64,000 bases of DNA, taken from positions 89,400 through 153,399 of the forward strand of contig QXCR01000071.1 of assembly GCA_004380135.1 (NCBI GenBank), given 5' to 3'. This stretch comes from Stemphylium vesicarium. Lineage: Eukaryota; Ascomycota; Dothideomycetes; Pleosporales; Pleosporaceae. The notes below the pieces were generated by a model that was not told where the DNA came from, ran no database searches, and was given only the letters and a program-made list of their open reading frames with translations. Below are positions 32,116-41,750 of this stretch, piece by piece. Every line of letters begins with the position of its first letter. Within the stretch, counting starts at the first letter, position 1. The position numbers and the translations under genes are program-made.

Positions 32116-33224
32116 TGGGGAGACGCGGGTATGAGATGGTAAGCGGATGATTTAGATGTGTTGCATTTTCCTTTGATGGTCTCCAGAGACCGTCGTTTCT
32201 TCAACTCAAACCAAATGGGTATCGCATTGCACACGGTGCTAGATGGTTTCTCCTCGTTTTGTTTTCTTTTACAGTCTGGGGTCGACACCATTCATATGTA
32301 CTCTTCTTCTCTTTTCATCCCCTCCCTCACAAGATCTTGCACTGCCTCAACACCTGCCACAGAAACTACTCACAGATCAGCGTTCTCGCTCTTGAGCTCT
32401 CTATACAATGCAGGCATACATACCGCTTTCGGCCTCCCCATACGCTCCACAAAGGACTTTTGCGACTTGTCTGACGCAGCAGTTGACGTGTTTGAAGTTG
32501 TGCGCTGCATTTCGAGTATTTGCTGTCGAGTCTGCAATTCCAACGATGATATGAATATATAGATAGAGAAGAAGCGTGTAGCTGCGCGGTACCGCTGTTT
32601 TCTAGGTATGTTTCGACAAAGGATAATTTATGAGGATGAAAAAGCGTGTTTTGGAAGATGTCAACAGTTCAACAACTTCCAGTGGTCTAGGAAACGGGCG
32701 TAATATATCTACGAAAGAGGAGTGAGGGGAAAGCCAATTATTCCATGCTTATGCCGATCGACGAAATGCGAAACTGGCATGTTGATCACGAACAAGGTTT
32801 CGCATGCGGGAAGTTCCATGAGGGGGAGAAAATCGGGTTGCGATCGACATGGATTGAGGGGCAGCTGAACTCAAACTTTGGATTAGCGGACGATAAGGGG
32901 AAGCATGATGTAGGTGGTATGAGAAATTTTCCGCTGATGTAAGAGTTGTGCTAACGTTGAGGGTTTCGGTGGAGAAAGGAGATGAAGGTCGTTAGAGGTA
33001 GGCTTGCAGCTTACAACACCACGACACGATACGAGTGTACACGGCTCCCTGTTCGTATCTGTAGGCTGATATGTGCGTAGTCTCATCCTCGTTTCCATCA
33101 GACCAGGCCAAGAAACCAAAGCATCACACGTGCACTTCACAGCCGCAATGCCCCCAACTTCGGTACCGAGACCCTCAACAAACCCCATTACACCCACACC
33201 CTCGTTTCTCCTTTCCTATCACCA
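32116..33224. other. Intergenic region
   Basis: 1109 bases, convergent between the orphan gene and the amine oxidase. Apart from the small minus-strand candidate at 32370-32510, no gene is seen. Confidence 0.35.
32370..32510 (-). CDS. Candidate micro-protein, 46 aa
   Basis: A short open frame starting ATG at 32510: MQRTTSNTSTAASDKSQKSF, then VERMGRPKA and ALYRELKSENADL before TGA. The Ser/Thr-rich lead and the basic VERMGRPKA block look protein-like. Its frame continues upstream to a good splice acceptor (GGAATTGCAG, just before ACTCGACAG), so it may be the last coding exon of a longer gene on the minus strand. A GTGAGT overlaps the stop, so splicing there is also possible. No domain recognised. 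Confidence 0.35.
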   Translation of the reverse strand: MQRTTSNTSTAASDKSQKSFVERMGRPKAVCMPALYRELKSENADL

Positions 33225-35045
33225 CTAATTGCTCGCAACAACTGCAGTCAATCCATAAACTTCACCCACCCTCTTCGCAACCCCCTCTCCACTCCAATAA
33301 GCCCCCGTAACCGTGCCCAGCGCAACAAACGGCGCACAATGCTCCCCAGCCATCCAGACCCCGCGTTCAGGCAGCCCTTTCCGTAACACCTCAATATTCT
33401 CATCTCCAGCCTTGAGTCCGGTTTGGAAATTGCAGTATGATCCATTGCCTGCAAGTTCGTCGTTTGCCCACGCGGTTGCGAGGATGGCTTTGGGTATGCA
33501 TTCTGGGGCCGTGGCTGTGTAGTTGGGGAGGAGGGAGTAGTAGGGAGCGAAGAAGTCGGTTAGAAGTGAGTTGTGCTTTTCTGGGGGATTTGATGCGAGG
33601 AGCTTTGCGATGTGGAGGCTTGTGGGCCCGTGGATGTAGAAGAGGAGGGTTGGGTGCGCGGTTCCGTCAGGAAGTGCGGCGAGATTGACGGCTTCTTGGT
33701 TCCAGGATTCGGGGTTCGTTGAGCGCGCGTAGGTGGGACGGGTCCAGTGTGTGAAGCCAGGATAGTGTGCTGGATTTACCGGAGAGTCGGTGGGTTGGTG
33801 GACGGGCGCTGTTGTGGCGGTCACATTTGGTTTGCTGAGGCCATGCGATGCAGATGTTGATGTTGATGCGGTTGAGGGGGTGGTGTTCCAAAAGGCGGCC
33901 GGGAAGGTGATATAGACCTTGTCTAAATGTCCGTATCCGAGGCTACTGACTGCCTCTTTAAATCGGCATGGTAGCTCGGGTACGAAGGCACCCGTATTTT
34001 GCTTCAGCCAGCCCAAAGGCGCCGTCATGACGACTTCATCAAAGGTCATGCTCTCCCTTCCCTCGATTTCGAGGGTAACGCTACCCCCCGCGTGCTTCTC
34101 AGGCGCTACGATTTTCTTTACCCTGTGCTCAAAGAGCGTCGTAGCGCCTTTAAGTGCTGGCTCCGCGATCTTTCTCAGTACCTTGTCGTATGTTGATGCG
34201 ACGAAAAGATTCTCGCCGTCAATACATTCCTCAAGCCAGAAAAATTTCAGACTCTGTGTTTGGATCGGGGAACCGACAAATGCACCCCACATTTCCGCCA
34301 TCTCGAGGATGTTTTCTTGCTTCTTTGTCGCTCCATCATGCTTGGCAGGAAACATCTTTACGACCTGCTCCCGAAAGTAGTCGTACAAACTTCTCTCCGC
34401 CGGTATGTTTGCAGACTCTTCGTTGGAGAGTTTCATTGCTTGTTCGATGATGGTCCAAACGTGCTCGCTATTCTCCGCCGCTTCTTTATCCGGCATATGG
34501 TTTCCTATACTATCGAAAACAGACTGCCGGCCATCCCAGTTCATGGTGACTGTCTTGGTTTCTTTAGCGAGGTCGAGTATAGGATTGTCTTCCGTTCCAT
34601 GTATCCAGTTTGGGCCGCTGTCAAGACGATCAGCTAAAGTCTTCTCGTTGGAAGATGTGGGAGTATCGAAACTTACAGGTCGACCGAGTGACCTAACGCA
34701 TTGCTTTGACACAACTGTCAACTTGTCAGCACCACGTTCCTCACGGGAGTTTATACCAGTACTTACTCGTCCACCAACCCTACTTCTTCCCTCGAGTATA
34801 GTAACTTTGGCGCCCTGCTTCAGCAAGACATCCGCACATCTCAATCCAGCGACACCAGCACCAACAACACAGACATGCGGGATCTCACCCGCCGCTCTCC
34901 GGATCATATTCGTCCCCTCCATATAGCCCTGTCGATGTGGCGAGCCGGATAGATCCCTCGATATGCGTGTTTCCCTTTCGGGGGTTGCTCTGCCAGTCGC
35001 CATGTCAGCCCTAGGGACAGAGTTTTCGTTGCCAATATTTCCCAT
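33225..35045 (-). CDS. FAD-dependent flavin amine oxidase (polyamine oxidase-like)
   Basis: Exons 35045-34767, 34714-34677 (only 38 nt) and 34617-33225 encode 569 aa. The FAD-binding beta-alpha-beta motif is HVCVVGAGVAGLRCADVLLKQG with the distal Glu in VTILEGRSRVGGR; the join RVGGR/LCQSNALGHSVDL/GPNWIHG restores the family signature. Further motifs: VVMTAPLGWLKQ, SLGYGHLDKVYITFP and the C-terminal FAD site VWMAGEHCAPFVALGTVTGAYWSGEGVAKR. A Ser/Thr-rich insert (TTPSTASTSTSASHG) interrupts the substrate region. No signal peptide or SWIRM domain, so a soluble enzyme of polyamine-oxidase or Lsd-like type is likely; the substrate cannot be set. Confidence 0.88.
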   Translation of the reverse strand: MGNIGNENSVPRADMATGRATPERETRISRDLSGSPHRQGYMEGTNMIRRAAGEIPHVCVVGAGVAGLRCADVLLKQGAKVTILEGRSRVGGRVSTGINSREERGADKLTVVSKQCVRSLGRPVSFDTPTSSNEKTLADRLDSGPNWIHGTEDNPILDLAKETKTVTMNWDGRQSVFDSIGNHMPDKEAAENSEHVWTIIEQAMKLSNEESANIPAERSLYDYFREQVVKMFPAKHDGATKKQENILEMAEMWGAFVGSPIQTQSLKFFWLEECIDGENLFVASTYDKVLRKIAEPALKGATTLFEHRVKKIVAPEKHAGGSVTLEIEGRESMTFDEVVMTAPLGWLKQNTGAFVPELPCRFKEAVSSLGYGHLDKVYITFPAAFWNTTPSTASTSTSASHGLSKPNVTATTAPVHQPTDSPVNPAHYPGFTHWTRPTYARSTNPESWNQEAVNLAALPDGTAHPTLLFYIHGPTSLHIAKLLASNPPEKHNSLLTDFFAPYYSLLPNYTATAPECIPKAILATAWANDELAGNGSYCNFQTGLKAGDENIEVLRKGLPERGVWMAGEHCAPFVALGTVTGAYWSGEGVAKRVGEVYGLTAVVASN

Positions 35046-35784
35046 GATGTCTCGTATCTGAGGAAAGTTGAAAACGGGGATGAAGCGAAAAGAATCAGGG
35101 TAGGTATGTTTTCAAGAAGAATGAAGTGCACGGTTGTGCTAACGAAAAAGGACTGAAGTTATTTCTCTAAGATCAGTTCAGAATAGGCTCAGTTGAGTAT
35201 AAAACTAAGCCTCGGCACGAAACTCGTGACTCTGGTTCGTGCTATGATGTAGACAAGACTCATAGTGGAGACGACGGGGTAGATACATTCAAGAGCGATA
35301 AAAGGGCGCATGCAGTCGCAGGCGACCACAGGTGAAAGCAAGGGATGAATGAGGCGCTAAAGCGCGAATAGCCGTCGACATACCTTGGACAGGTTGGTGT
35401 TCAGGCGGAAGTGGGGCAGGATCACGGCGTCTCACAGTCGCGTGATGTAAGCCAGTCCAATCCGCAGTGTCAAAACAAAGTGAATATGATGTGCCTATGT
35501 GGCGAGCTTGGAAGTGAGGCGTGTGATAAGACCAGTGTTGTACGCGGTCATGCAGGTCAGATTGCCGACGAGACGCTAGCTTTAGTCGGTGCCACGAGGG
35601 TCCATGGCGGGGTTGATTGGATCAATGCGAAAAAGCGGATCTTAGCTTAACTCATTATGGTACTATCTGAAGAGAGTACATTACGAAGAAAGTTCCTCGC
35701 AAGTATGGCATCGTTGCCGTGGTATCATATCTCGTCTATCATCAATCAAGGCCTGTCATCACCCGCGCTATGTATTTCAAGCAC
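35046..35784. other. Intergenic region
   Basis: 739 bases upstream of the amine oxidase and downstream of the disordered-protein gene. No supported ORF. Confidence 0.4.
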
Positions 35785-37092
35785 CTATTTGTCCTTGGAG
35801 CCAATGTGAAGCTTGTTTTTCATCTTCTCCTTCAGGTGCGACATCTTGCCGCTCTTCTCCTCGTTGCTTGGGGATGAACCCAGGTCGGTGGACTCGGACT
35901 TGCGACCGGATTCGGACTTGCGGCCAGTCTCCTCTTCGATTGCGTCTGCAACACAGTTAGAAGTGCTCAAGATATGTTCGGGATGCTCTGCTGACGTACT
36001 CTTGACATCCTTGGGGTTGGCGCGGTTCTGCCTAGCAGTGTCCTCCTCGAACTTGCTGCTGTCCGAAGCCACACCAGTGTCTGTCCATGCCGGGGTGTCG
36101 CGGTTTTCGGACTCACGCTGTGCGTGGGTGGTGGTGTCGGGAGCAGTGGCAGCCTCGGACTTTTGAGCCTCGCCGGCGGAGTACAAGCCTGAAGAAGCTG
36201 TGACCGAGTCGGGGGCGGAAGTCTTGATAGCGGGATCGGGGCTGGTGGTCGTGGTTGTGGTCGTAGTTGCTACAGACTCGGGGGCCGCTGGTGTAACATG
36301 GCTGGGAGGTGTAGGTCCAGCTCCCGGCGCACCTGAGCGGCTGATGTCGTCAAGTGGGTTGTCCTTCCACACCTTGTCGGTGATGTCGGTCGTCTCGGGC
36401 GCAGTCACAGTGGTGGTGGCATCGGTCGCAGACGGGGTGGCGCCAGTGCTCAGGATGTTGGCATCAGGGTTGAGGGGCATAATTGGCATACCGACATACG
36501 AGGGGTCGTCTTTGCGGTCCGAGTAGATCTTGGGGTCGGAGGTGGTCGTCTCAGTTGTGGTTGTCTCAGTTGGTTCCTGCGAGACGGGATCCAGCTTCAG
36601 AAACTCATCCTGGATTCCTGAACCGGTAACTGGGTCCTTTGGGAGATCTGCCGGCTTGGCTTCGAGGAGTCAGTATGCTGCATTCAGAATTGAGGCTTCA
36701 CCCAAGCGGAGAACTCACCATCGTTGCCTTGGTCAAATGGCTCCGTGACAGTGCCCTTTCCCAATGCTCCGGATACAGGCTCTTTACCTCCTGTCTCGTT
36801 GTTCGAGTAGTCTAGGAAGGTGCCTTTGTCGGCCGTGGCTAGAGGGGTTGCTGCGAAGCGGGGTCAGCCTGAGTTGCATCACGAGGGGTGAATTGTAGAG
36901 CGTACCAAGATTGCCTTGGTCGTAGGGTTGAGTCGCAGTGCCCTGGCCTGTCTCGCCTGAGATTGGCTCTTTACCGGCGGTCTCGTTGTTCTGCGTCTGA
37001 GCGACTGCTTCATCCGTCTTGGTCTGGTCGCCATAGATGAGCTTGGAAGCTGCTGTAGTAGCGTTGGTCGCGAGGTTGGTGATGGTTTCCAT
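35785..37092 (-). CDS. Intrinsically disordered, repeat-bearing hydrophilic protein
   Basis: Four exons: 37092-36906, 36850-36719, 36659-36000 and 35945-35785; 379 aa. Function unknown. The N-terminal part carries two related units: NNETAGKEPISGETGQGTAT-QPYDQGN in exon 1 and NNETGGKEPVSGALGKGTVT-EPFDQGN in exon 2, so the exon boundary follows the repeat. The middle is Thr/Ala/Pro/Ser-rich with a Thr run (TTTTTTTTS). The C-terminus holds a duplicated GRKSES and ends in a basic KEKMKNKLHIGSKDK. No membrane helix or signal. Composition recalls stress-associated (LEA-like) fungal proteins; that is only an analogy. Confidence 0.8.
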
Positions 37093-37609
37093 GGCTGCCG
37101 CAATTTATGCTATTCGATTGCAAGAGAGGATATATCGGGTGAGTGTAGAAAAGATAGAGTAACGTGAGTTGAAGTTGGGTCAAAGAGGATGTATTTGGTG
37201 TTATGAAGGCACGCGGACAGTGACGTAGGTCTTCGCGTTTGTCCCTGTTCCAACATTGATTAACCACTCCAGCCCGTGTGTCGCCCAACCGAGCGAAACC
37301 CAATAGAACAATCTGAAGCGAACGCCCAAGCGGGGCCCAGTATCAGCGTGTACCTTGGTCTTACCTTGATTGCGCGATACATTCTAGTTGCCGCAACCAT
37401 ACCAGTCACCAGGCCTTAGGGTGCTGGCAGGCCGGAGGGACGTCCAGACTCTGTCAATGGCTCATCCTTGCGCGGATTGCCCAGTTGCAGTCATTAATGC
37501 GCGATCGTGGACCATGATCTTCGGAATAACGACCTGCCACACGTAGATTGTTGCGAAACCTGAGTCCCGGCCGCGCTGTTGGAGATGACGCGGCTGGGCT
37601 TGCGTCATA
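37093..37609. other. Spacer between disordered-protein gene and transposon
   Basis: 517 bases: promoter side of the minus-strand gene, ending with the TA target site at 37608-37609. Confidence 0.4.
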
Positions 37610-37639
37610 CCGTATTGACGCACGTGCCGCCCCACTAAC
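37610..37639 (+). repeat. Left terminal inverted repeat
   Basis: 30 bases beginning CCGTATTGACG and containing the palindrome GCACGTGC; matches the reverse complement of 39660-39689 with one mismatch (CACTAAC here, CATTAAC on the other side). Confidence 0.95.
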
Positions 37640-37699
37640 CCCAGAACACCAGACAAGACACCCACTTTGACGCGCTGCATCTCAACCACCACAACGGCT

Positions 37700-39553
37700 A
37701 TGGAGGCTGCGCTTACTGCTATCGAATCAGCGGAACTAGGAGAAAAACCCTCGTATAGGGCACTTGCTAAGCAGTATGGTGTATCAAGATCTACGCTGGC
37801 TCGAAGACACCAAGGCCGTCAAGCCCCGCGGGAAGCGAAGAATACCTCCCAGAAGAAACTCAATCCATCACAAGAAGCTGAGCTCGTACAGTATATAGAA
37901 GACCTATCCGTAAAAGGGCAGCCTCCAACAAGAGAGATGATACAGAATTACGCGTCCTCCATTGCTGACGAGCCCGTGAGCCGTGCCTGGGTAACGCGCT
38001 TCTTGCACCGAAACGGTAAAGATCTCATCTACAAATGGGCTAAAGGAATGGACTCTAACCGCCACAAAGCTGACTCTCGAACTAAGTACGAGGCGTACTT
38101 CGACCTGCTGCACCCTAAAATGGAGGAGTACAATATACTGCCGTGCAACACCTACAATATGGACGAAAAGGGCTTCTTAATTGGCGTCACAGGACGCTCT
38201 GAACGCGTCTTCAGTCAAGCAGCTTGGGAGAGAGGAGAGGCAAAAGATTCACTGCAAGATGGCTCACGTGAGTGGGCAACTATATTAGCAACTGTTTGCG
38301 CCGATGGAAGCGCTCTCCCACCTACTCTCCTCTTCCAAGGAGCATCCAGGTCACTGCAGTCAACTTGGGTGGCTAGTATTGAAGCTGACAAGCATGATGT
38401 CTTTGTTGGCTCAACTCCATCGGGCTGGACGAACAACGACATTGGTTTGGCGTGGTTAGAGCAGGTTTTCAACCGCTGTACGAAGCGAAAAGCGCGCCAA
38501 GGGAGAGACTGGCGTCTCCTTATACTCGACGGCCATGGCAGTCACCCTACGATGGAGTTTATCGAGTACTCTGTCTCTCATCGTATACTACTGGCTGTAT
38601 TTCCTCCTCACTCTACCCATACCCTTCAGCCACTCGACGTTTGCTTCAAACCTCTCTCCAGCGCCTACACCAAGGTCCTTACCAATCACCTCCAGAAGAG
38701 CCAAGGGATGGTGCCTATTAAGAAGGAGGACTTCTTCCCACTATTCTGGAGTGCCTGGACGTCCTCCTTTAAGACAGAAATCATACTGAAGTCGTTTGAA
38801 GCTACTGGTATATGGCCGAAGGACCGCACAGTTGTACTCCAACGCTTCACCAATAAGCGAGAGGATCTAGGTGAAGCAGCTCCCGAGGCTGTTAGAGAGG
38901 CTAAATGGAGTCGCTTGAACTGTCTCGTACGTTCTGCAGTGGAGGATGTCGCTGCTGATGAGTCCAAGGCGCTCTCCCAAATGCTCCACCATCTCCAGGC
39001 ACAAAACCAACTACTTCAAGACGAGAACAAGGGCTTATACGACGCTCTTAACGCCAAGGAGCGCCATAAGAAGCGCAGCAGGCCTCTTGACTTGCAGCAG
39101 AGGCAGGAGTACCACAGTAGTACAGCGCTCTGGTCTACCCGTAAGACTAGAGAGGCACGTGCACGCAAGAGAGTGAATAAACAACTCCAGCATGAGGAGC
39201 TTGCAAAAGCTGACCAGAAGGAGCTTCAAAATTCTGCCAAGCTACTTAGAAAGACAGAGAAGGAGGAAAGGCGTATAAAGAGAGAGAGAGCCAAAGTAGA
39301 GAGAGATCGGATGAAGGCAGAACAGGTGGCTGTGCGCGAGGCAAAACAAGCAGCTCAAAACACAAAGAGAGCATCCCAAACTAGCCTGAAGGGCAAGCGC
39401 AAAGCCTCAAGAGCGCCTCCTTCAATGCCTAAGCCTAAGAGACGTGCTGGCGGTAGTGCAGCTCCAGCGGAGCCCCTAGACGCTGCACCAGCTGCCCCAC
39501 CAAAAGTCAACTCTCACGGCAGGACTATCACCCTCCCAAGCAGATATAAGTAG
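37700..39553 (+). CDS. DDE transposase, pogo/Fot1 type
   Basis: 617 aa, single exon; start at the ATG before EAALTAIESAEL. Order: a pipsqueak-like helix-turn-helix (residues about 5-45, SYRALAKQYGVSRSTLARRHQG); a CENP-B/Tc5-type second DNA-binding helix set (LNPSQEAELVQYIEDLSVKG to SRAWVTRFLHRNGKDL); then the DDE endonuclease with the three acids in YNMDEKGFLIG, LLILDGHGSHPT and HTLQPLDVCFKPL. The last about 150 residues are a strongly basic coiled coil (KERHKKRSRP, KTEKEERRIKRERAKVERDRMK), ending in a Pro/Ala-rich tail. All catalytic residues are present and the frame is intact. Confidence 0.95.
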   Translation: MEAALTAIESAELGEKPSYRALAKQYGVSRSTLARRHQGRQAPREAKNTSQKKLNPSQEAELVQYIEDLSVKGQPPTREMIQNYASSIADEPVSRAWVTRFLHRNGKDLIYKWAKGMDSNRHKADSRTKYEAYFDLLHPKMEEYNILPCNTYNMDEKGFLIGVTGRSERVFSQAAWERGEAKDSLQDGSREWATILATVCADGSALPPTLLFQGASRSLQSTWVASIEADKHDVFVGSTPSGWTNNDIGLAWLEQVFNRCTKRKARQGRDWRLLILDGHGSHPTMEFIEYSVSHRILLAVFPPHSTHTLQPLDVCFKPLSSAYTKVLTNHLQKSQGMVPIKKEDFFPLFWSAWTSSFKTEIILKSFEATGIWPKDRTVVLQRFTNKREDLGEAAPEAVREAKWSRLNCLVRSAVEDVAADESKALSQMLHHLQAQNQLLQDENKGLYDALNAKERHKKRSRPLDLQQRQEYHSSTALWSTRKTREARARKRVNKQLQHEELAKADQKELQNSAKLLRKTEKEERRIKRERAKVERDRMKAEQVAVREAKQAAQNTKRASQTSLKGKRKASRAPPSMPKPKRRAGGSAAPAEPLDAAPAAPPKVNSHGRTITLPSRYK

Positions 39554-39659
39554 TACAAACTAATTGCGAGCATGTTAAAAGCCTCTCCATCAAGAAAACT
39601 CGTAATAATAGCTATTGTGTGGCTCTCTGCAGCCTCATCTTTGTGGTGGTGAGCATGTT

Positions 39660-39689
39660 GTTAATGGGGCGGCACGTGCGTCAATACGG
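39660..39689 (+). repeat. Right terminal inverted repeat
   Basis: 30 bases, inverted relative to the left end, followed by TA. Ends ...CAATACGG. Confidence 0.95.
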
Positions 39690-39691
39690 TA

Positions 39692-40229
39692 GTACAAACA
39701 AGCCAAACAGCCAGGCTCGGCCTGCGGCGATACCTTGAACACGTTCGCATCAAGTGCGCATTAGTCTCTCACATGCAAGCGGGCAGTCTGTTTTTCGACT
39801 CCATTCATCATGGTACTTGCACACATTCTTGCGAAGATGAATGCGCCCCCCTCACAGCAGCACTTTTAGCAGTGAAGATGTGCTCATCATCTGGGAAGCC
39901 CGGCACCCAGCGCGCGATGGTAACGTGTACCTAGCCCTCTCCTACCATACGATCCCACCTATCCATTCTGTCTGTCCGCCCAATCTACCTCCTTCCTATA
40001 GACCGCTCGTACTGCATCCCAGCCTTTTTCAGGCTCATCGAAGTTTCGGAGAGCAAATACAATCCGCACGCTGCTGGGCTAATCCCCGACGTGTCCACGT
40101 AAAACCTCGATATCCCACACTTCACACATGTCTGCGTTGCACACGAAGACGGCAGGCCGAAATTAGCGCATACGAATAACAAGATAACAAGTGTGCATAA
40201 AGGTGAGGGTTTCCTCGTCGCTCAACTAC
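39692..40229. other. Gene-free flank of the transposon
   Basis: 538 bases right of the element. No supported ORF or repeat. Confidence 0.4.
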
Positions 40230-41750
40230 CTAGATAGCTTCTACATAATATTCAGCACGCGCTGCATCCCAACCGCCTTTCGGTACCTCGAAGTTGTGAA
40301 GGTTGAAGACTCGGCTGATGTGGTCGGGCCAGTCGCCCTCGTGTTTGCGGAGAAGCTGGTCCATGTCCCATACCTCGCCCAAATCAGCCTCGAACCTAGC
40401 GGGAATTTCGCCGCGAACCATTGCCTTGATCGTGTCGCCAAAATCCTCTGCTACCCCATCCATCCAGAACGAGAAGCGCTCTCCCCGCCGACGGCAGAGC
40501 TCCATAGCACCATGCTCCCGTATCGCAGCTCTGAACGTGGCGTCGCAAAGCTGCTAGCTTGCCTCCCTAGACGGACCGTGCAATATCAGGCTAAAAGAGG
40601 CGGCTAGCATGCCCATTAGGGGGAGGAATTTGGCCTCCGCTATCCATTCGGCGACTGCGCCTATTTTCCCATGGACATACCTGTTGAGATCCGCGGTGTT
40701 CGGGATGGATACCGTACTTTAGATGTCCACTCTTCGCTCTATGCGAAGCTTTGGATTTTCGATACAGAATGGTATAAGGCCTCGCGCGTGGGTCGGAGGA
40801 AGGCTTACACCCGGATAGTCTTCTTCGATAATGATATTCCTTACGTTTACGCGTTGCTTAGGGCCGAGGCCCTCAAGGAATCGAATCGCTGTTGCCGCTG
40901 CTGAGAAGTGTTGTTTGGGTCTCAGCTCGCTGTCGTCATCATTGAGCGTAAGTTCCTCAGGATATGGAGTTAGGATACTTGCTACATTGTCAAGTTCGTT
41001 TTGTTCTACAACCCGCCAGAGCTCGGGCTTCCATCCGATTATCTGTGACTGAGTCTCCTTCGTGTACGTGATCCAAGGTGTGGACTCTTCGTCGCCATCT
41101 GAACTCTAGTCGTCTTCACTACCCCAGTCACTCTCATCCGGAAGCGACCGGTTAACTAGATCGCTGACATCAGCAAACGGATCGTATTCTCTCGATGTTA
41201 GGCGGTCGAAGACTGGATGGTTTGCGATGATCTGTATGAGATCGTGGAGTATGTTATGGTTGGTGAGGTAATCCAACGTCTTCAAACGAGGAAGGTGAGC
41301 TTGGCGAAGGCCCCAGGTGCCGTCGCATAGGACGACCTGTTCCAGCTTTTCCACTCCATTATTACCCGGGTATCTCAACCGCAGACTTTCCATGACTTTC
41401 GGGTTGACAAGCCGATATGCATGTGAGATGATGACGTTGAAGAGCACAGCGCGCCCTGCAAGAAGATCCGCGAACAGAGAGGCAGCAGGGTTCTGCTGCA
41501 CAGGCTCGGGGACTTTGGGTCGGACGTTAAAGCGAAGGGTATTGATTTTGGGAGCCAAACCATCCATTTCTGCCGCGGCTTGTTTGCAAGTATAATACAA
41601 ACTGAAGTGTACCGGCTGCCCGTCTGGTGTTTGCATTGCTCTAGTTGCGGCGTTGAAAACCTAGCCGCAGTGACACCGGAGAAAATGGTCGTAGACCTCA
41701 TCGCGCAACTCGCGTGGGAGGCGAGAAAGAGGTGACTGTAGTTGGTCCAT
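40230..41750 (-). pseudogene. Nonsense-riddled gene, 2EXR/F-box-like orphan
   Basis: A single 507-codon frame runs from an ATG at 41750 to the stop at 40230 with no frameshift but four internal stops: TAG at 41661-41663, TAG at 41106-41108, TAA at 40719-40721 and TAG at 40554-40556. The text between them is continuous and protein-like. It opens LSRLPRELRDEVYDHFL, a motif seen at the start of 2EXR/F-box-type fungal orphans, followed by VHFSLYYTCKQAAAEMDGL. Later come TPWITYTKETQSQIIGWKPE and FLEGLGPKQRVNVRNIIIEED, then SRVFNLHNFEVPKGGWDAA at the end. Such orphans are abundant in Pleosporales. All four stops are TAG or TAA, each one C-to-T step from a Gln codon. Lies 540 bases from the transposon. 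Confidence 0.82.

Larger units (their letters stand above)
37610..39689 (+). mobile_element. Complete Tc1-mariner/pogo (Fot1-type) DNA transposon
   Basis: 2080-bp element bounded by 30-bp terminal inverted repeats and flanked by TA on both sides (37608-37609 and 39690-39691), the target duplication of the superfamily. It contains one uninterrupted transposase ORF covering most of its length. No internal stop or frameshift was found, and the repeats differ at one position only, so it could be recently inserted and possibly competent. Gene order and repeats fit fungal pogo-like elements (Fot1, Molly, Pixie types); the exact family name needs comparison. Confidence 0.93.

Noticed and set aside
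32158..32562. 134-codon plus-strand ORF
   Set aside because: No similarity or motif; it is opposite the more protein-like small minus-strand frame.
33225..37092. Possible secondary-metabolite or degradation cluster around the amine oxidase and NmrA-like genes
   Set aside because: No PKS, NRPS, terpene enzyme, P450, transporter or cluster regulator nearby; the NmrA gene is 18 kb away.
37681..39654. Subterminal inverted match CTCAACCACCACAA / CTCACCACCACAA in the transposon
   Set aside because: Unequal distance from the two ends, a one-base gap and low complexity; may be chance.
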